64,000 bases of DNA from Nymphaea colorata (GCF_008831285.2 NC_045146.1:868001-932000); one strand, 5' to 3'; positions 34,954 through 47,249 are shown, counted from the first letter of the stretch. The notes: a model not told the origin generated them from the letters alone. Made by a program: numbers and translations.

Positions 34954-37900
34954 ATGGACGAGGAACAGCCGCTCAGCCCCGCCGCCCGCCTCTTCGTCCA
35001 GCGCAACTTCGACTGCCACGTCATCGCCATCCTCGGCCTCGGCCGCCCCATCGACGTCGCCACCTCCATCTCCGCCCTCGGACTCACCCTCGGCAAGCAC
35101 CCCCGCTTCTGCAGCATCATGGTAAGAACTGCTGCTTTCTCTTCCTTTTCTCCTTCTCGGACTTGCCGGTTCCCGATTTTCGTTCCCTCTCTCGATTCAT
35201 CTTCCGCCCAAATCATGCCTTTGATCACGAAAACGAAAAGCGAGTAGAAGAAGAAGACTCCGGGAAGCGAGAACGCCGGAATTTTTTAAAATTTCTACAC
35301 AAAAGCAAAAGGGCAGAATAAATTCGTGGCCTGCGATCTCCGTAGCTACGTTCATTTTTTTTCCCGATTTTCCACCTTATTGTTAGTTTATTGTTTTACA
35401 AATTTTTATTCTTTAATATTCCTAGCCAAATGTTTGGTTTAGCAGGGACGGTTTTCATGGCTTCCCTTTCCGACTTGTGGTCGGAAATTATTATTCTTAT
35501 TTTATTTTAAATTGACTAACTAGCCTTGGACCAAGAAAAACAAGGAAGAAATTGCAGAGAGCAAATTTGTCATTTTCTAAGACACATTTTTTCCCTCCAA
35601 ATCTTTTTCACTTTTAGGAAAGATTGCAGATCCATGTATCTTTTTCCTTTCCTTTTACCTTTCTTTTACTTCCCTTTTTTTCCGAAGGGTCAATCTTCAT
35701 AGACATCTAGATGTAATTGCATATCATTTTTGTCCGTTCGCTCCAGCAATAATGAAATAGTTACTGTTCCATGAACTTAATCTAATTTTGACTGAAAATT
35801 TTAAAGCATGTTACTGTTCTATTAGCTCAACCCGTCTCATAAAACTACTTTGAAAAATTAAGGTAGATTCATAAAATTCTGTTTCATAAATTTTATAGTA
35901 AATTTTGAAGTAGAATCACTGGAGAATAACAATTTGTGACGGCCTGTTAAGGACACGTATGTTTCTTTTGAGAACGGTAATATTTTATAAATATGTCCCA
36001 ATTTAAAAGAGATTCATAAATGACTTTAAAATTTTCTTATTTTAACACAGATACATAAAAACCCTTAAATCTCTTCAAAGTTGTAGAACATAACCCTAAA
36101 TCTCACTATCACAAGTTGTACAAGTTGTAGGATCTACCATTGTGCTTGGATCCCATGTCAGAGGACAAAAACGAATAGCTTTTTGGAGAAATAAATGAGA
36201 ACCATATAGTTGGTACAAAAAAGTTTCACACCTTTTTTTGTATGCTTTCACATGTGTGCATGAATTATCTTGGATGAAAAGTTTTCACTATGGGATTCTT
36301 AGACTTCTTTTCTAAAAGTTAAGATCCTCTGATCAAGTTGGTACGTTCACCAAGATAAATTTTCACCTTAAGATCAGGTCATAAAAGTCTCGGACCTGCC
36401 CGACTGGGCTTAGAATGTGTGTTTGTATCCTTCACATGAAGTAAATATTTCAGGTGCCGGAGTTATCTCCCATTTATCTGGACAAGTTTCTCATAAATGC
36501 CGTTCTGCAATGCACGTGACCTAGTGTTAAAATAAGTTTTGCAAACTAGTTTTGTAATTTTAAAATATAGTTTTAAAAGTTTTTTCCAATTTCAGATTTG
36601 GGTTTTTTTTTTTTGGTTTTTTTCGTGTATTCGGTGAAGTTTTCCCCATAGAACGAAACCGAGAGATACCAATATCCGGATACGTGACATTGCTGCAGGA
36701 CGAGAGCGGATCGGGTGCGCCTAAGTGGATCCGGACCAAGGTATGCATCCCTGACCATATCGTGATGCCGCCGTTGGAGGAGGGGAAGGAGCTGCCGCCG
36801 GACTTCGTGGAGGCGTACGTCGGAAAAATCACCGGAATACCGCTCGACAAGTCGAAGCCGCTGTGGGAACTGCACCTTCTCAATGGGAAAACCCAGGATG
36901 CGGAGGCCACGGCGGTTTTGAAGGTCCACCATTCGCTGGGCGACGGCATCTCGCTCTTGTCGTTGCTGCTCGCCTGCACCAGGAAGGTCTCGGATCCCGA
37001 GTCTCTCCCCACGATACCGCGACCGAGACGCCGAGGGTCGGAGCGGAAGCAGGGTCTTCTCTCGTTCCTGGCGGGTCTGTGGCTCCTCCTGCAGGTGATG
37101 TGGTACAGCTTCATAGACTGCTTTCTACTGATGGCAACAGCTCTGTTCTATAAGGACACCAACAATCCCATCAAGGGCTCAAAGGGTATGCAGAGCAGGC
37201 CAAAGCTCATAGTCCACTCGACCCTCAGCTTGGATGATATCAAGCTGGTTAAACATGCCGTCTCTGGGGTAAGCTTCCTCTCTTCCTCTTGAGAGTGCCA
37301 TGAAGCTGAATGCATTTTTTCTTACATTGTTACCAAGGCTAAGATCCTGATATTTCTTTCTGTTTTTTGGTTCCTGTTTGGTTTCTGCAGACCGTTAACG
37401 ACGTCATGCTTGGACTTGCTACGGCAGGACTCGTTCGGTACATGAACAGGAGATATGGTAAGTAACACAAAGTGAGAGTTCTGAACAATTTGATCAAGTT
37501 CTGAGCGAGACATGGTGGTGGACCCAGTCCTGACCCAGGTTCAGGGTTTGCTCAAACATGGGCCTGACCGTACTGTTCAAAGCTGTTGAGCGGGCTTGGT
37601 GCTCGTGCTCAAGGCCAGATTAATTAGCCCACCAACGTAACAGAACACACAACAGGATAACAAGCATGTCGTTAGAGAAGGAAATGGATTTGCCGTTGAG
37701 CTCCAAACATGATGAATCCAAAGACCAAACGAATCTGCCATGAGAGATCCACGGTATTTGGATTTCTTAGTCCAGATCAATCTCCAGGCCTGGCAGACTC
37801 GCACCCACTTATTCATTTTATCCGAGACTCATCTGAGATCTCCGGCTACCAAAGTTTTTACGGTGTTGTTAATCGATTCATGGACCTGTTCTAACTCAAA

Positions 37901-38839
37901 GGAGCTGGACCAATTCAAGACTTAAGTATAAGGAAAAGTTTAGTGTCCATTTCAACTCATTGCTAGAGAAAATCTTATTCAAATCTTTCATTTTGGTTAT
38001 AGCAAAGACGAACGGCGTGGATGACGAAAGACCAAGCATCCCTTCCAACATTCGGGTCCGGACAACCCTTCTCTTCAATACCAGAGAAACACCAGGGCTC
38101 CATGTAAGTATTTACTTGAAATATGTCATCCATGAAAACATGAGTTATAATTCTTGTACTTGTCAACAGGTCCTGATCGTTGAGGCTTTTGGATGAATGG
38201 TCCATTATATTTATGGTCGTTTGATCGGTTCGGCTAGCTTTTGGGCAAAGTTTTTTCAAATTTGACTGGGCAGAATGAACTTGGGTGGTTCAAATTTACA
38301 GGTTTGGAAAAAAAAAAAGTTCAAAATCAAATGCCCGGATTGGAATTTATGACCCCAATTTTGCGACTTTGAAGGGGCCGTGTCATAAAGAAAAAAATAA
38401 TATTTTGCCAAGATTTACACATTTATCTTTTGGTTGAATGAGTCTTAATTCTTAAATTTTAGCTGCAATCTGCTGACATCTTGTCTAGGCTTTCATTAGG
38501 TCAGTTTTACCTGTAATGGAAATAATAAGCCCAAAAATTATCTGTTAATGCTAATGGCGAGGATTGTACATGGATTTGTACAGGAACTGGCTGAGATGAT
38601 GAAGGGGAACGGGAATGTGAAGTGGGGAAATAAATTGGGATACATGATTATCCCCATCCCAATGAAGATGCATAAGGATCCTATGGATTACGTTCGAGAA
38701 GCCAAAGCCATTGCCGACAGGAAAAAAATGTCCCTTGAAGCATACTTCTCCTATTATGGTGGTCTTCTGATAGCCAAACTCTTCGGGTTCAAGGTCCGCC
38801 CTTCATTTAACTTACTTGTCACCACTATCTATCTATCTA

Positions 38840-38876
<37 letters not shown>

Positions 38877-39804
38877 TCATCATCATTTCATGCTCAACAG
38901 TGAATATTCAGAAGGGAGATAAACTCAAAAATTAAGGGATTTGTTAAAGTCACTGTTAGTTTTTAGGTATCAGGTGATTAGGACTAGTAAAAGTCACGAT
39001 CTCTTGCTTTTTCTCTGTGCATGAGTAGTAGATGTGTGTGTGCGTCCATGCACCCACCCATTTCTCTGAGCTTCAGCTGACGTGAACTGCATGACTTGAC
39101 AAACAGTTAGCAACTGCAATGTGCCACAATATACTTGCCAATACAACATTCTCCTTCTCAACTGTTATTGGTCCAACGGAGGAGGTTGAGTTCTTTGGCA
39201 ATCCAATTGTCTATATTGCTCCCACCGTGTATGGGCATCCTCATGTAAGTAAAACTTTTGCTTCTTTTGGTGCATACTTTCTTATTTTTAACAGGATAGC
39301 CGCAATCATTTTACCTTCTGCTTGAGGAGTCTGCAGGTCTGCATGTATGTGCAGATATTTCAGATTCAAGATGTGAAAAATTTTATGCATTCGATGGTGA
39401 TCACAAACATGTTGGTAACCACACCTTGGTATAATTGACAAGAAAAAACTTAACAAGAAATTACTGAAAGCAAGAATAGCAACTATATTTTGAGTTATTG
39501 CATAAATTTTAGCCAAGCCATGGTCAAACGCAAACCTAGTGCAAGAAAGGTGTAAACAACTCGATCGGCGACTACTGCTAGAAATTTGGTGTGAACAGTG
39601 ACTTCCACAAATTGAAAAATTATTCTATTTCGCTACTAATGTTTGTCACCTTATGTGTCTCTCTGTTCTGAGAGATTAAGTGGAATTAGGCATTCGACCT
39701 ACAAATGCAAGTTTCTTCAGAAATTTGAACCCAGACATTAGTAAAATCTGAGAAGGGAAAGTTCTTCCAAGGAATACAGTTCAACTCAATGCTATTTTTT
39801 CATT

Positions 39805-39862
<58 letters not shown>

Positions 39863-40091
39863 CATAAGGAAACTGTTTGAATAATTTCTGTTGGATTTTT
39901 TTTCTCAGGCATTGACAATTCACTTCCAAAGCTATGTGAACAAGGTGAAGTTGGTTATTTCAGTAGATGAAGAAAGTGTTCCCGATCCTCGCCAACTGTG
40001 CATTGATATCGAAGAATGCCTCGCAAAGATCAAGAATTCTCTCAACAAGAAGATAGGAGATAAGATAGAGATATTGAGTACCCAAAAGTAA
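34954..40091 (+). CDS. Wax ester synthase/diacylglycerol acyltransferase (WSD family), complete 7-exon gene
   Basis: Bifunctional acyltransferase that joins fatty acyl-CoA to fatty alcohols or diacylglycerol for cuticular wax or storage lipid, normally at the ER. Coding exons: 34954 (or 34801)-35121, 36699-37268, 37391-37457, 38003-38103, 38584-38793, 39107-39244, 39909-40091; all GT...AG. The joined frame is 478 codons from 34954, close to Arabidopsis WSD1 (481). It opens QPLSPAARLFV, then HPRFCSIM. The catalytic HHxxxDG motif is HHSLGDG (133-139). A hydrophobic stretch LLSFLAGLWLLLQVMWYSF follows (about 174-205). Then come TVNDVMLGLATAGLVRY (247-263) and, in exon 6, VIGPTEEVEFFGNPIVYIAP. 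ATG 34801 would add 51 residues with an acidic DEEEEEREGEEE stretch, giving 529 aa. I favour 34954 by length, but both are possible. Confidence 0.93.
38826..38876. repeat. (CTAT)n(AT)n microsatellite, WS/DGAT intron 5
   Basis: Four or five CTAT units run into about 17 AT units just after the exon 5 donor. Confidence 0.95.
39810..39859. repeat. (AT)n microsatellite, WS/DGAT intron 6
   Basis: About 25 uninterrupted AT units, 50 bases upstream of the last exon acceptor. Confidence 0.95.
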
Positions 40092-40634
40092 ATTCAAACG
40101 GAAGGCTAGAATGCTGGCGAAGCCACCGCCAATTCAACAGTCTCCGCTCTCCCTTGGCTTTGAAATCTCACCCAACACCCCGCCTCAGCTACTAAGATGA
40201 GGAAGCAGGAAGGCACGAAGCTGTGTATCTAAAATTCTCCTGCAGTGGCATATGTATTCATGACCCCTTACAGAAAAAAATGCATATTATGAAGTTGGTA
40301 TGTAATAATGAGGAAGAGAATCTATAAATCTCATAGACCACCAAGGGAGAGCCAGGTTATATCTTGCCTTGGGTACTGACGAAGTTGCTTTTGTCTTTGT
40401 CAGGGAGCAGAAATTGATTGTGCATTTGCCAATTAAAAATCTATTTTAGGAAGTGTTTGCAAATGACATGAACTATCTCCAGTTTCATTCCCACCACCCT
40501 CTATGTTCTCTGAAATTCATGCTTTCAAACAGTTACAGAAACAAATGTGGTTGATGGGTAATGTTAGATGCTTATCTGAATGTGATCCCATCCCATGTAG
40601 TTGATGAAAAATGTTGGATGCTTAAATATGATCC

Positions 40635-40812
40635 ATCCCTTTTCGGATTGTTTGACAATAGTAACACACTGTTATAGTCCATGAATCTTTCTCTAAAAAA
40701 AAAAAAGGCATATTTATGAAACACTTACAATAGTGTTTTAAGAATCTGCCTCATTTGTTGGGTAGGCTCATAAGACAGTAACAGAACGTTATTGTTGCCA
40801 AACAGCCTCTTC
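40635..40812. mobile_element. Probable Tourist/Harbinger-like MITE
   Basis: CGGATTGTTTGACAATAGTA at the left and, inverted at the right, GAGGCTGTTTGGCAACAATA resemble the ends of the element at 48376-48542. The flanking duplication is not clear. Confidence 0.45.
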
Positions 40813-41735
40813 AGATATGCATCTGTCCTCTCATGTTCGGATCTCTGTCCTTGGTAGCTTTGGGTTGCACGTTGCCAGTCATCATAGGAATCAACTCCAA
40901 TTGTCTAAGACAGCAACAAACTGAGGAAAAAGAAGTGTGCCTCTATTTGCGTGGATTGAGTGCCTATGACTTGGTTTTGGCGACACTTTGCCTCGCTTTT
41001 TTCCACTCCTCAGACAAACGAGGCCATAAAAATTGTAAACTACAGGGTCACTCACATATTTTTATAGTTTAACAGTGGTTTCTGTTTCACCTGAAAGAAA
41101 ACAATGGGACTTATTGATGCCTTTTCTACTTGGACAAACCATGGCTGACACCCCGTGTTTGGAATGCTCAAACAGGGTATCTACGATACTCTGTCTAAAA
41201 CCCCTCGTCAATAAAAGAATGGATGGGTTGGAGAGGGAACTGTGGATAGAGCCTGTGTACGCTCCCTTCGGATGCCGCTGAAATTTCTCCACCGCCACTT
41301 CCCTGGCCCACACCCATTAACCCGCCCCCACCAGTCTTGAGACTAGTTGTTCCTTGCTTACTTGAGACTACCTGCGGCTTCATGCTTATGGAAAGAGACG
41401 TATGCCTGATATTTTAAGTCATGACCTTCTATCGACTTGGCAACATTCACGAGTAACTACCATACGCGTGCATTTCGAGATGTAAATCCTTTGTTTTTTT
41501 CCAAACAAACAGTTCTGATGCAGATCTGTTTTCTGTTCTTTTGTGTTAGAATTCATATTTCAGGTGTGCAATACGTAGACAAAAACACTTTTATAGTTAC
41601 TAATTTCTTCGTTGAATCATAAATGTATGATGTTATATCATTGTTGCAGAATGTAGTTACCCATAAAGGAAGAAACCATTTTTAAACCATGGAAGTTTGG
41701 AGCCTTTCATAATCTCGTCATGCATGCCGCGAGAC
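40813..41735. other. Intergenic, no gene seen
   Basis: Short frames on both strands without family resemblance. Confidence 0.4.
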
Positions 41736-42034
41736 ATTGTAATTAATACTGGGCATTTGGCCGGGTGCCCATTTGGCTTTTGGGCCACCAGCCCAAGTTG
41801 GCCGGGCCCGAGCTGTGAAAATGGCCTCGGGCCAGCCTGGGTCTGACTACAAATTGGGTCATTGGGTTGGGCTTAGATTGGCATCGGTTGGGCCCGATAA
41901 AAATAATTGTATATTTTTAAATATATAATTATATATGTTTCTTTATACATATAATATAAATAATTTAAATTTTTTTATTAATATTGATGAGGGTTTGGCT
42001 CAGCCCAGCCTGATACCCACCCCTAATTTGTAAT
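41736..42034. mobile_element. hAT-like non-autonomous element, GGGCCC type
   Basis: The element (about 41744-42026) has a left end TACTGGGCATTTGGCCGGG and an inverted right end TAGGGGTGGGTATCAGGC. Flanks ATTGTAAT (41736-41743) and TTTGTAAT (42027-42034) agree in 7 of 8 bases. The arms hold GGCCGGGCCCGAGC motifs; the core is AT-rich and non-coding. Confidence 0.6.
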
Positions 42035-42469
42035 TGCTCATATATATGGGTCGATGATAGTTACAGAGTCAACATTGAGGCCTGATCTCTTAGGACTCCA
42101 GGCCGAGGCAACGCGATTGCAGGAAGCATGAAAGGGCCCTTTACTAGGCTATGGCTGGAAAGAGTTTGCCTCTAACTCTGTGATTATGTTGCCAACCAAG
42201 TCAAGCTTTTGATATAATATGACACCATGACCATGGACAGCTAAACTGAAATATTTAGTTCCCACGAATCATCTAACTTCTCAAAGTTGAAACAGTTTAT
42301 TCACCAAAACTGGTTACATGCACCCTTGGTAGACAAAGAAGTTTTGCACTACCATTTGTAATGACTTATCCCCCTGGTTGGAAAAAAAAAAAAAACTTTT
42401 TTTAAGGAGAAAAAAAGATAGTGAAAAGTTAAAAGTCCAAAAAGACATTTCTTTTTGAAAGTCCCAACA

Positions 42470-42640
42470 ATACTAGGCACACGAGCTCCGAGTTGAACTC
42501 GGCTTGACTCTGAAAGCTCGAGCTTGAACTTGACAAGAACTTGAGTCGAGCACTTGAGTCGAGCACCATAGAAAAGGCTTCACCTTGACTCAACGATACA
42601 ACATTGAATTCAAACTCAATTCATACTCGTTGCTATTAAG
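42470..42640. mobile_element. CTCGAG-type hAT-like remnant
   Basis: GAGTTGAACTCGGCTTGACT and GAACTTGAGTCGAGCACTTG match the arms of the elements at 30.1 and 32.4 kb. No clear ends. Confidence 0.4.
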
Positions 42641-42704
42641 CATGTCATGTTTCTTTTAACTCACTTAATTGCTAGCCACCCATGGTAGCATAACTTTCAA
42701 GTGA

Positions 42705-42930
42705 AAGGATCATCCTACTGCTCGAAGCGAGGCTCGAAGGTCCCCCTCATTCTCCCTACCTTTAGAGTCCTGAGATATGTTGGTGTCAACGATAAAACGG
42801 TATACCCATCAGCTTGAATGCTGCACCCTACCACCTTAAAACAAATGAATATAATGTCCATAGAAATCGAACTAGAGACGTGCTTGTACAGGTCTCTAAC
42901 CCGACCAGCTACACTATGCCTTTTGAGGCA
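42705..42930 (-). mobile_element. tRNA-derived SINE
   Basis: The minus strand reads GGCATAGTGTAGCTGGTCGG (A-box-like, 42904-42920) and, about 33 bases on, AGTTCGATTTCT (B-box-like, 42862-42873), followed by a tRNA-unrelated body. This is the pol III promoter layout of plant SINEs. No poly(A) tail or duplication was identified, so the 3' end is uncertain. Confidence 0.55.
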
Positions 42931-43596
42931 GCCTAATTGTAGCTTAACTTTGAGATATAAAAAGTTTACACTTCAAGATTATTTCCTTCCAAACTAGTAA
43001 TAACGTAAGCATATAAATATCTCAGGCCATTCAATTCCGAATCGGCACCCCTGCTCTGCATGTGGGTAAAATTAAATGGCTTAATGCTTTTGCTCTCATA
43101 TTATATGGGTCTTATGTTCATTACTGTAACACAACAATGGACGTCACCATATGTTCTAGTAGTGCAGGCATTAGAAGAATACCACTTTTACTTACTCTTT
43201 AAACAAGCATCAGGTTAAAAAAAGAATTCCGAATGGGAATTCATAGACCTCGAGAAACGAGGTTGGTGCACCAGTCAATGTTGGTCAGATATTCTGCCAA
43301 CATAAAAAATTTCTTTGCAGTTGTTGACATGTAATTTGGTATTTAGCTTGCACTGCAAGTGTGTAAGGTTAAGCATAACCGAAAAATCATCACCCTACGA
43401 AAACGGGAGAAAGGAGGAGGAGGCTTCAGCCTTACTGAGTGCTATTGGGCCAAAAATTTAAAAACAAGTCCATGCTCGATCCTTCTTTGGAAGCAAAACC
43501 AAAGCCGTTGACTTGACACTAAATCACATTAATTAACGCAGCAAAACTTGCCGTGTTTGGTCCACACTTATTAATAGAGCAAAAATTGCCGTGTCC

Positions 43597-43856
43597 CTAG
43601 GTATCAGGCCAGGCCACAGCCCACGACTGCAGCTGGGCCTGGCTCGACTAGTCAAAACCTGAGCTTAGACCCGGCCCGACATGATTAACATTAACAAAAT
43701 ATAATTTTAATACAAAATAATGTATTTAATCATAATAAAATGTATATAATCAAGTATAAAAACACTAAAAATTAAATATAAGTTAAGGGGCTAAGTTGCT
43801 TGGACAGCCCAACAACTTGTCGGGCTAGTACTGAGCACCCCTCTGCCAAGCCTCAC
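43597..43856. mobile_element. hAT-like GGGCC-type element
   Basis: CTAGGTATCAGGCCAGGCC at the left and GGGCTAGTACTGAGCACCCC at the right are roughly inverted. Arms contain GGCCTGGCTCGAC and GACCCGGCCCGAC; the middle is AT-rich. The flanking duplication is not seen. Confidence 0.45.
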
Positions 43857-44001
43857 CAACCATTATCTAAAGTTTATTAATTATACGTTGGAGCCCCAAG
43901 CATGTAGAACAATAGTAGTGCTTAGGCAATCAAGCTTGATGAGCAGTGATCAATTTCATTCCACCAGCTAACTGATGATCAACTAGAGTCAGGAAGCTAC
44001 G

Positions 44002-44169
44002 CAGGGGTGGAGGCATGTGTGGGCGATTGCCCGCACAGGCCAACAGAAAGTGTTTATTTTCATAAGAAAACTTCATGACAGCTTTTTCTTATCATTTACA
44101 TACAAATGCATCTAAAAAGTTAAAATTACGTAACTAGTGTCCCTTGGTCAAAATTTTCTGGCTCCACTC
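44002..44169. mobile_element. Second copy of the CAGTGGCGGAGCCA-type MITE
   Basis: CAGGGGTGGAGGCATGTGTG then GGGCGATTGCCCGCACAGG at the left and CTGGCTCCACTC at the right, matching the copy at 29288-29436 in layout and terminal motifs. Confidence 0.5.
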
Positions 44170-44963
44170 GTAGGAACCCATGAATGATTTTGCTCGGTAC
44201 TCTTGGGTCGGTCAGCGCCAACTCTGTTTGACTGGGATTGCATGTCATAAGAGCCTGTGAGAAAGGACCGATCGAAATGATCGTGCACAGTACTGTTCAT
44301 GGCTTTGATGCCATGGCATCTACTGTTGCCTGCTTATGCAGACAGCGGATTCATAAAATTTCGAACTCCCTTTCATCGTCTTCTCAAAGTAATTAATTTA
44401 TGTAAGGCTTACCAAGCCTGTCCTTCGGGTTCACGTATACACGAGGATCCCAGATTGTCAAAGTGTTGCAGATGGTTCTGCTGCTTCTTGTACATGTTTT
44501 TATGAATATTCTCTGCAAGAGCTATGTCTGCCCTTGAAACCATGTTATGAACACAGAGAAACATGCCGTTGGAAATCAAAGGGAAATAAGGCCTCGGTTT
44601 CATATTGTCAAGATTATAAAAATGTAGGGTCATGTGAACTTCTGAAATGAAACAAGATATAGCTTTCCTGTAAAAGAAAATAGGCAAATAAGGCAACAAT
44701 TATCCTAATCAATTGAGTAATCAATAAAATTAATGAATGCTTTCTAAACTAAAAAAGACTTCTAAAAGTGAATTCTAGAGCCAAATTGATCTAATGGGTC
44801 CAGGTTTCATATGGCATAAGCTTCTGCATCACAACCCTAGCTAGGTAAATGAAGTTCTTGTTTGAAAGCTTTTAAATGTAGCAATATGCATGTAAAATAA
44901 CTCGATGGAGTGTGGTCTTAAAGTAAAATAAGTTTTACAGTCCAGATTCCATGCAACAGGTTT
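44170..44963. other. Intergenic; one coding-looking minus frame
   Basis: The minus frame in 44409-44699 ends with ADIALAENIHKNMYKKQQNH and LQHFDNLGSSCIREPEGQAW. The composition looks protein-like, but no family, intron pattern or neighbour supports a gene. Confidence 0.2.
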
Positions 44964-44999
44964 ATGTTCAAGTGCTTCAATAGTTTGTTCGAAAAAGAG

Positions 45000-45930
45000 C
45001 CACGCCAAGCTCCGCTTCTCAGCCGCAACTCAAATCGAGAAGCTCGGCTTCCCAATCAACTTCGTTTTTTTAATGAAGCTGAGCTCGACTCAACTCATTG
45101 CAAGTGCATGCGAAGCTTGGACGCATGGTTGGTTAGCTTATCGATTTTCTAGTTAGAGGCAGAACATGTGCACCAAGAGCTGCATATGAGCCTAATTGAT
45201 TTGACCCAAAAAACTCTGAGATCGGCTCAAGAGCTCCATGGAATGAGTTCGAGCTCGACTCGACTAAACAGGGTCCAGCTCGAGCTCAACTCGCTTAATT
45301 CGTTTAACTTGTTTCTGTTAAACTGTCACATTTCTTTTACCTCGTGAACTCGTTTAATTCATTAACTTGTTTAACTATGTCAACTATGGTGAACTGGTGT
45401 ACGTAGTCGAGTCGAGCTAAGCTGAGGCAGTTCAAATGAGTCACGCTCTTACAACTCGAACTCGACTCATTTAATATTTCGAGTTCGAATTTAAAGTCAA
45501 GTTCAAGTTGAGTTTTTTTGGGCGAGTTCGAGTCGATCCGGTGTTGGTTCCACTCATTGTACATCCCCAGCTCGAGCCAAATCGGGGTTGCTCAAGTTTG
45601 GGTTTTACAGCTTCGGCACAGCCCATTTGGGATGAACCAGGTTCGAGATCGATTGAGCCAAGTCGAGGTAAACTTTAGGGGAAAAAAATCAGGTTTTTTG
45701 GAAATGATCTACAAAGAAAGTATTAGCAGGAGTTTTGAATTTGAAACTTCTTTTTCACAGGGAGAGAAGAAAGGGCACCAGTGGTTCTCCACCAAGCCTT
45801 GCCTTGCTAGGTATATTAAACACATTAGCCTATCTATTAGCTCGATCGAGCTTCAAGAAGTCATTTTATGGCAAGTTGAGCTTAAAATCTTGGTTCGAAT
45901 TCGACTCAATTATCATATAGGTTGAGCTTG
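45000..45930. mobile_element. Cluster of CTCGAG-type hAT-like remnants
   Basis: Many GAGCTCGACTCGACT / AGTTCGAGCTCG motifs are scattered over about 900 bases. An inverted terminus GGGGATGTACAATGAGTGG ends at about 45571, resembling the TAGGGATG... ends elsewhere. At least two insertions seem nested or adjacent. Confidence 0.5.
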
Positions 45931-46468
45931 AGTCATGATAATAAACGTTGTTTGAAAAATATATAGATCAGATATGAAAAAGATGTACCCTTTACCATAT
46001 CAAATGTTAACATATTAAAATCTAAATTTGTTCAAGTATGAATCAAGAAAAGTCTATTATCATATCTGGGTAGATCTGAATCCGACTTTTAAAAAACACA
46101 AACCACATTATGATATGTGAAAAACCAACTTTACAAATATATGGATATGTGGATAGAAGAGATATTGTGTTCACAACTAAATCCAATTGAAACCTAATCA
46201 GATATTTATTTAAAACAGAATCTGAATTCAACCATAAATCCTTGTTAAATTTAGATCAACCTGACTCCTTAATCGGATGCCATATTTTTTTCAACACCAG
46301 AATTGTTCAGAATTAACACGAGAGTAGTTGAAGACGGCCGGATATAACGACCACAAAAAAATTTCGTCACTCAATGACCACAGAATTTCACACAACTTAC
46401 TCTCCGCCATGAGCCCCTGTAACGGTTTTGAATCAAATAAGAGTGAAAAACCTATTTGCTCCCTCCCT

Positions 46469-46476
46469 TATAAAAA
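46469..46476 (+). promoter_or_regulatory. Probable TATA box of the PR-1-like gene
   Basis: TATAAAAA preceded by a CCCTCCC patch, about 157 bases upstream of the PR-1-like ATG. No further ATG is seen in the leader after about 46500. Confidence 0.6.
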
Positions 46477-46625
46477 ATTCACAAAAATGCCATCCCATTC
46501 TTTCAGGCCCACGTCTCAATAGTAACAAGAAAAAACCGCTGAACTGGCCTGCACAAGGCTCTTCGGTGCAGATTAAGCCTCTGAAATCCACAGACGCTTC
46601 TTGTTTTGCCATCCAATCGACCACA

Positions 46626-47249
46626 ATGGCCGAGCGATGGGCAGCGCTGCTCGTCGTCGCCGTCGTCCACCTGTGCGCTCACGTCCTCCGCGTCCATGGC
46701 GAACTCGGCATCGGAGGAGAGATCCAAATAGGGTTTCCAGGCATTGGAGGAGGCTTCTTCGGGGGCAGCGGCGGGCAGGGAGACGACGTTCAACCGCCGC
46801 CGCCCGTGGACGACGGCCGCCGAGCGAGGATGCCGTCGGCGAGGGAGTTCCTCCTGCACCACAACGTCGTCCGGGCGCACCTCGGCGAGCAGCCGCTCCG
46901 CTGGAGCCACGACCTTGCGCGCTACGCCCGGCGGGTGGCCAACCACCGCCGCGGCGACTGCGCGCTGCAGCACTCGCTTGGGCCCTACGGCGAGAACCTG
47001 TTCACCGGGAGCGGGAACGACTGGCGGCCGGTGGACGCCGTCAACATGTGGCTGTCGGAGTACCAGTTCTACGATCCGACGACCAACACTTGCTGGCCGG
47101 ACAAGATGTGCGGCCACTACACGCAGATGGTGTGGAGGGACACCGAGCGGCTCGGGTGCGCGCGCGCGGAATGCGACGGCGGCGGAGTCTTCATCATCTG
47201 CAGCTACGATCCTCCAGGCAACTGGCTGGGGGAAGGCCCCTTTGAATGA
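46626..47249 (+). CDS. PR-1-like CAP-domain secreted protein, intronless
   Basis: Pathogenesis-related protein 1 family member, expected to be secreted to the apoplast. The 207-aa protein has a signal peptide (about 1-25), then an unusual spacer with GIGGEIQIGFPGIGGGFFGG and QPPPPVD (28-63), then the CAP domain from REFLLHHNVVRAHLG. Putative CAP tetrad residues are H116, E123 (YGEN), E145 and H164 (CGHYTQMVW). Six cysteines (112, 156, 162, 178, 183, 192) match the three PR-1 disulfides. The tail reads CSYD then PPGNWLGEGPFE, like the CAPE peptide site (CNYx, PxGNxxxxxPY) but with F for Y and one extra Glu. Coding DNA is very GC-rich compared with its AT-rich surroundings. The ATG at 46626 is the one followed by a signal peptide; the frame is open upstream to 46428, but that lies across the TATA box. 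Confidence 0.94.
   Translation: MAERWAALLVVAVVHLCAHVLRVHGELGIGGEIQIGFPGIGGGFFGGSGGQGDDVQPPPPVDDGRRARMPSAREFLLHHNVVRAHLGEQPLRWSHDLARYARRVANHRRGDCALQHSLGPYGENLFTGSGNDWRPVDAVNMWLSEYQFYDPTTNTCWPDKMCGHYTQMVWRDTERLGCARAECDGGGVFIICSYDPPGNWLGEGPFE

Noticed and set aside
34851-35228. 125-codon minus frame over the WS/DGAT exon 1
   Set aside because: Low-complexity Glu/Arg/Ser reading antisense to the real first exon.
36560-37114. 184- and 119-codon minus frames over the WS/DGAT exon 2
   Set aside because: Shadows of the conserved exon with the HHSLGDG motif on the plus strand.
44409-44699. 96-codon minus frame as a small gene
   Set aside because: Protein-like composition only at one end; no family, promoter or splice support.
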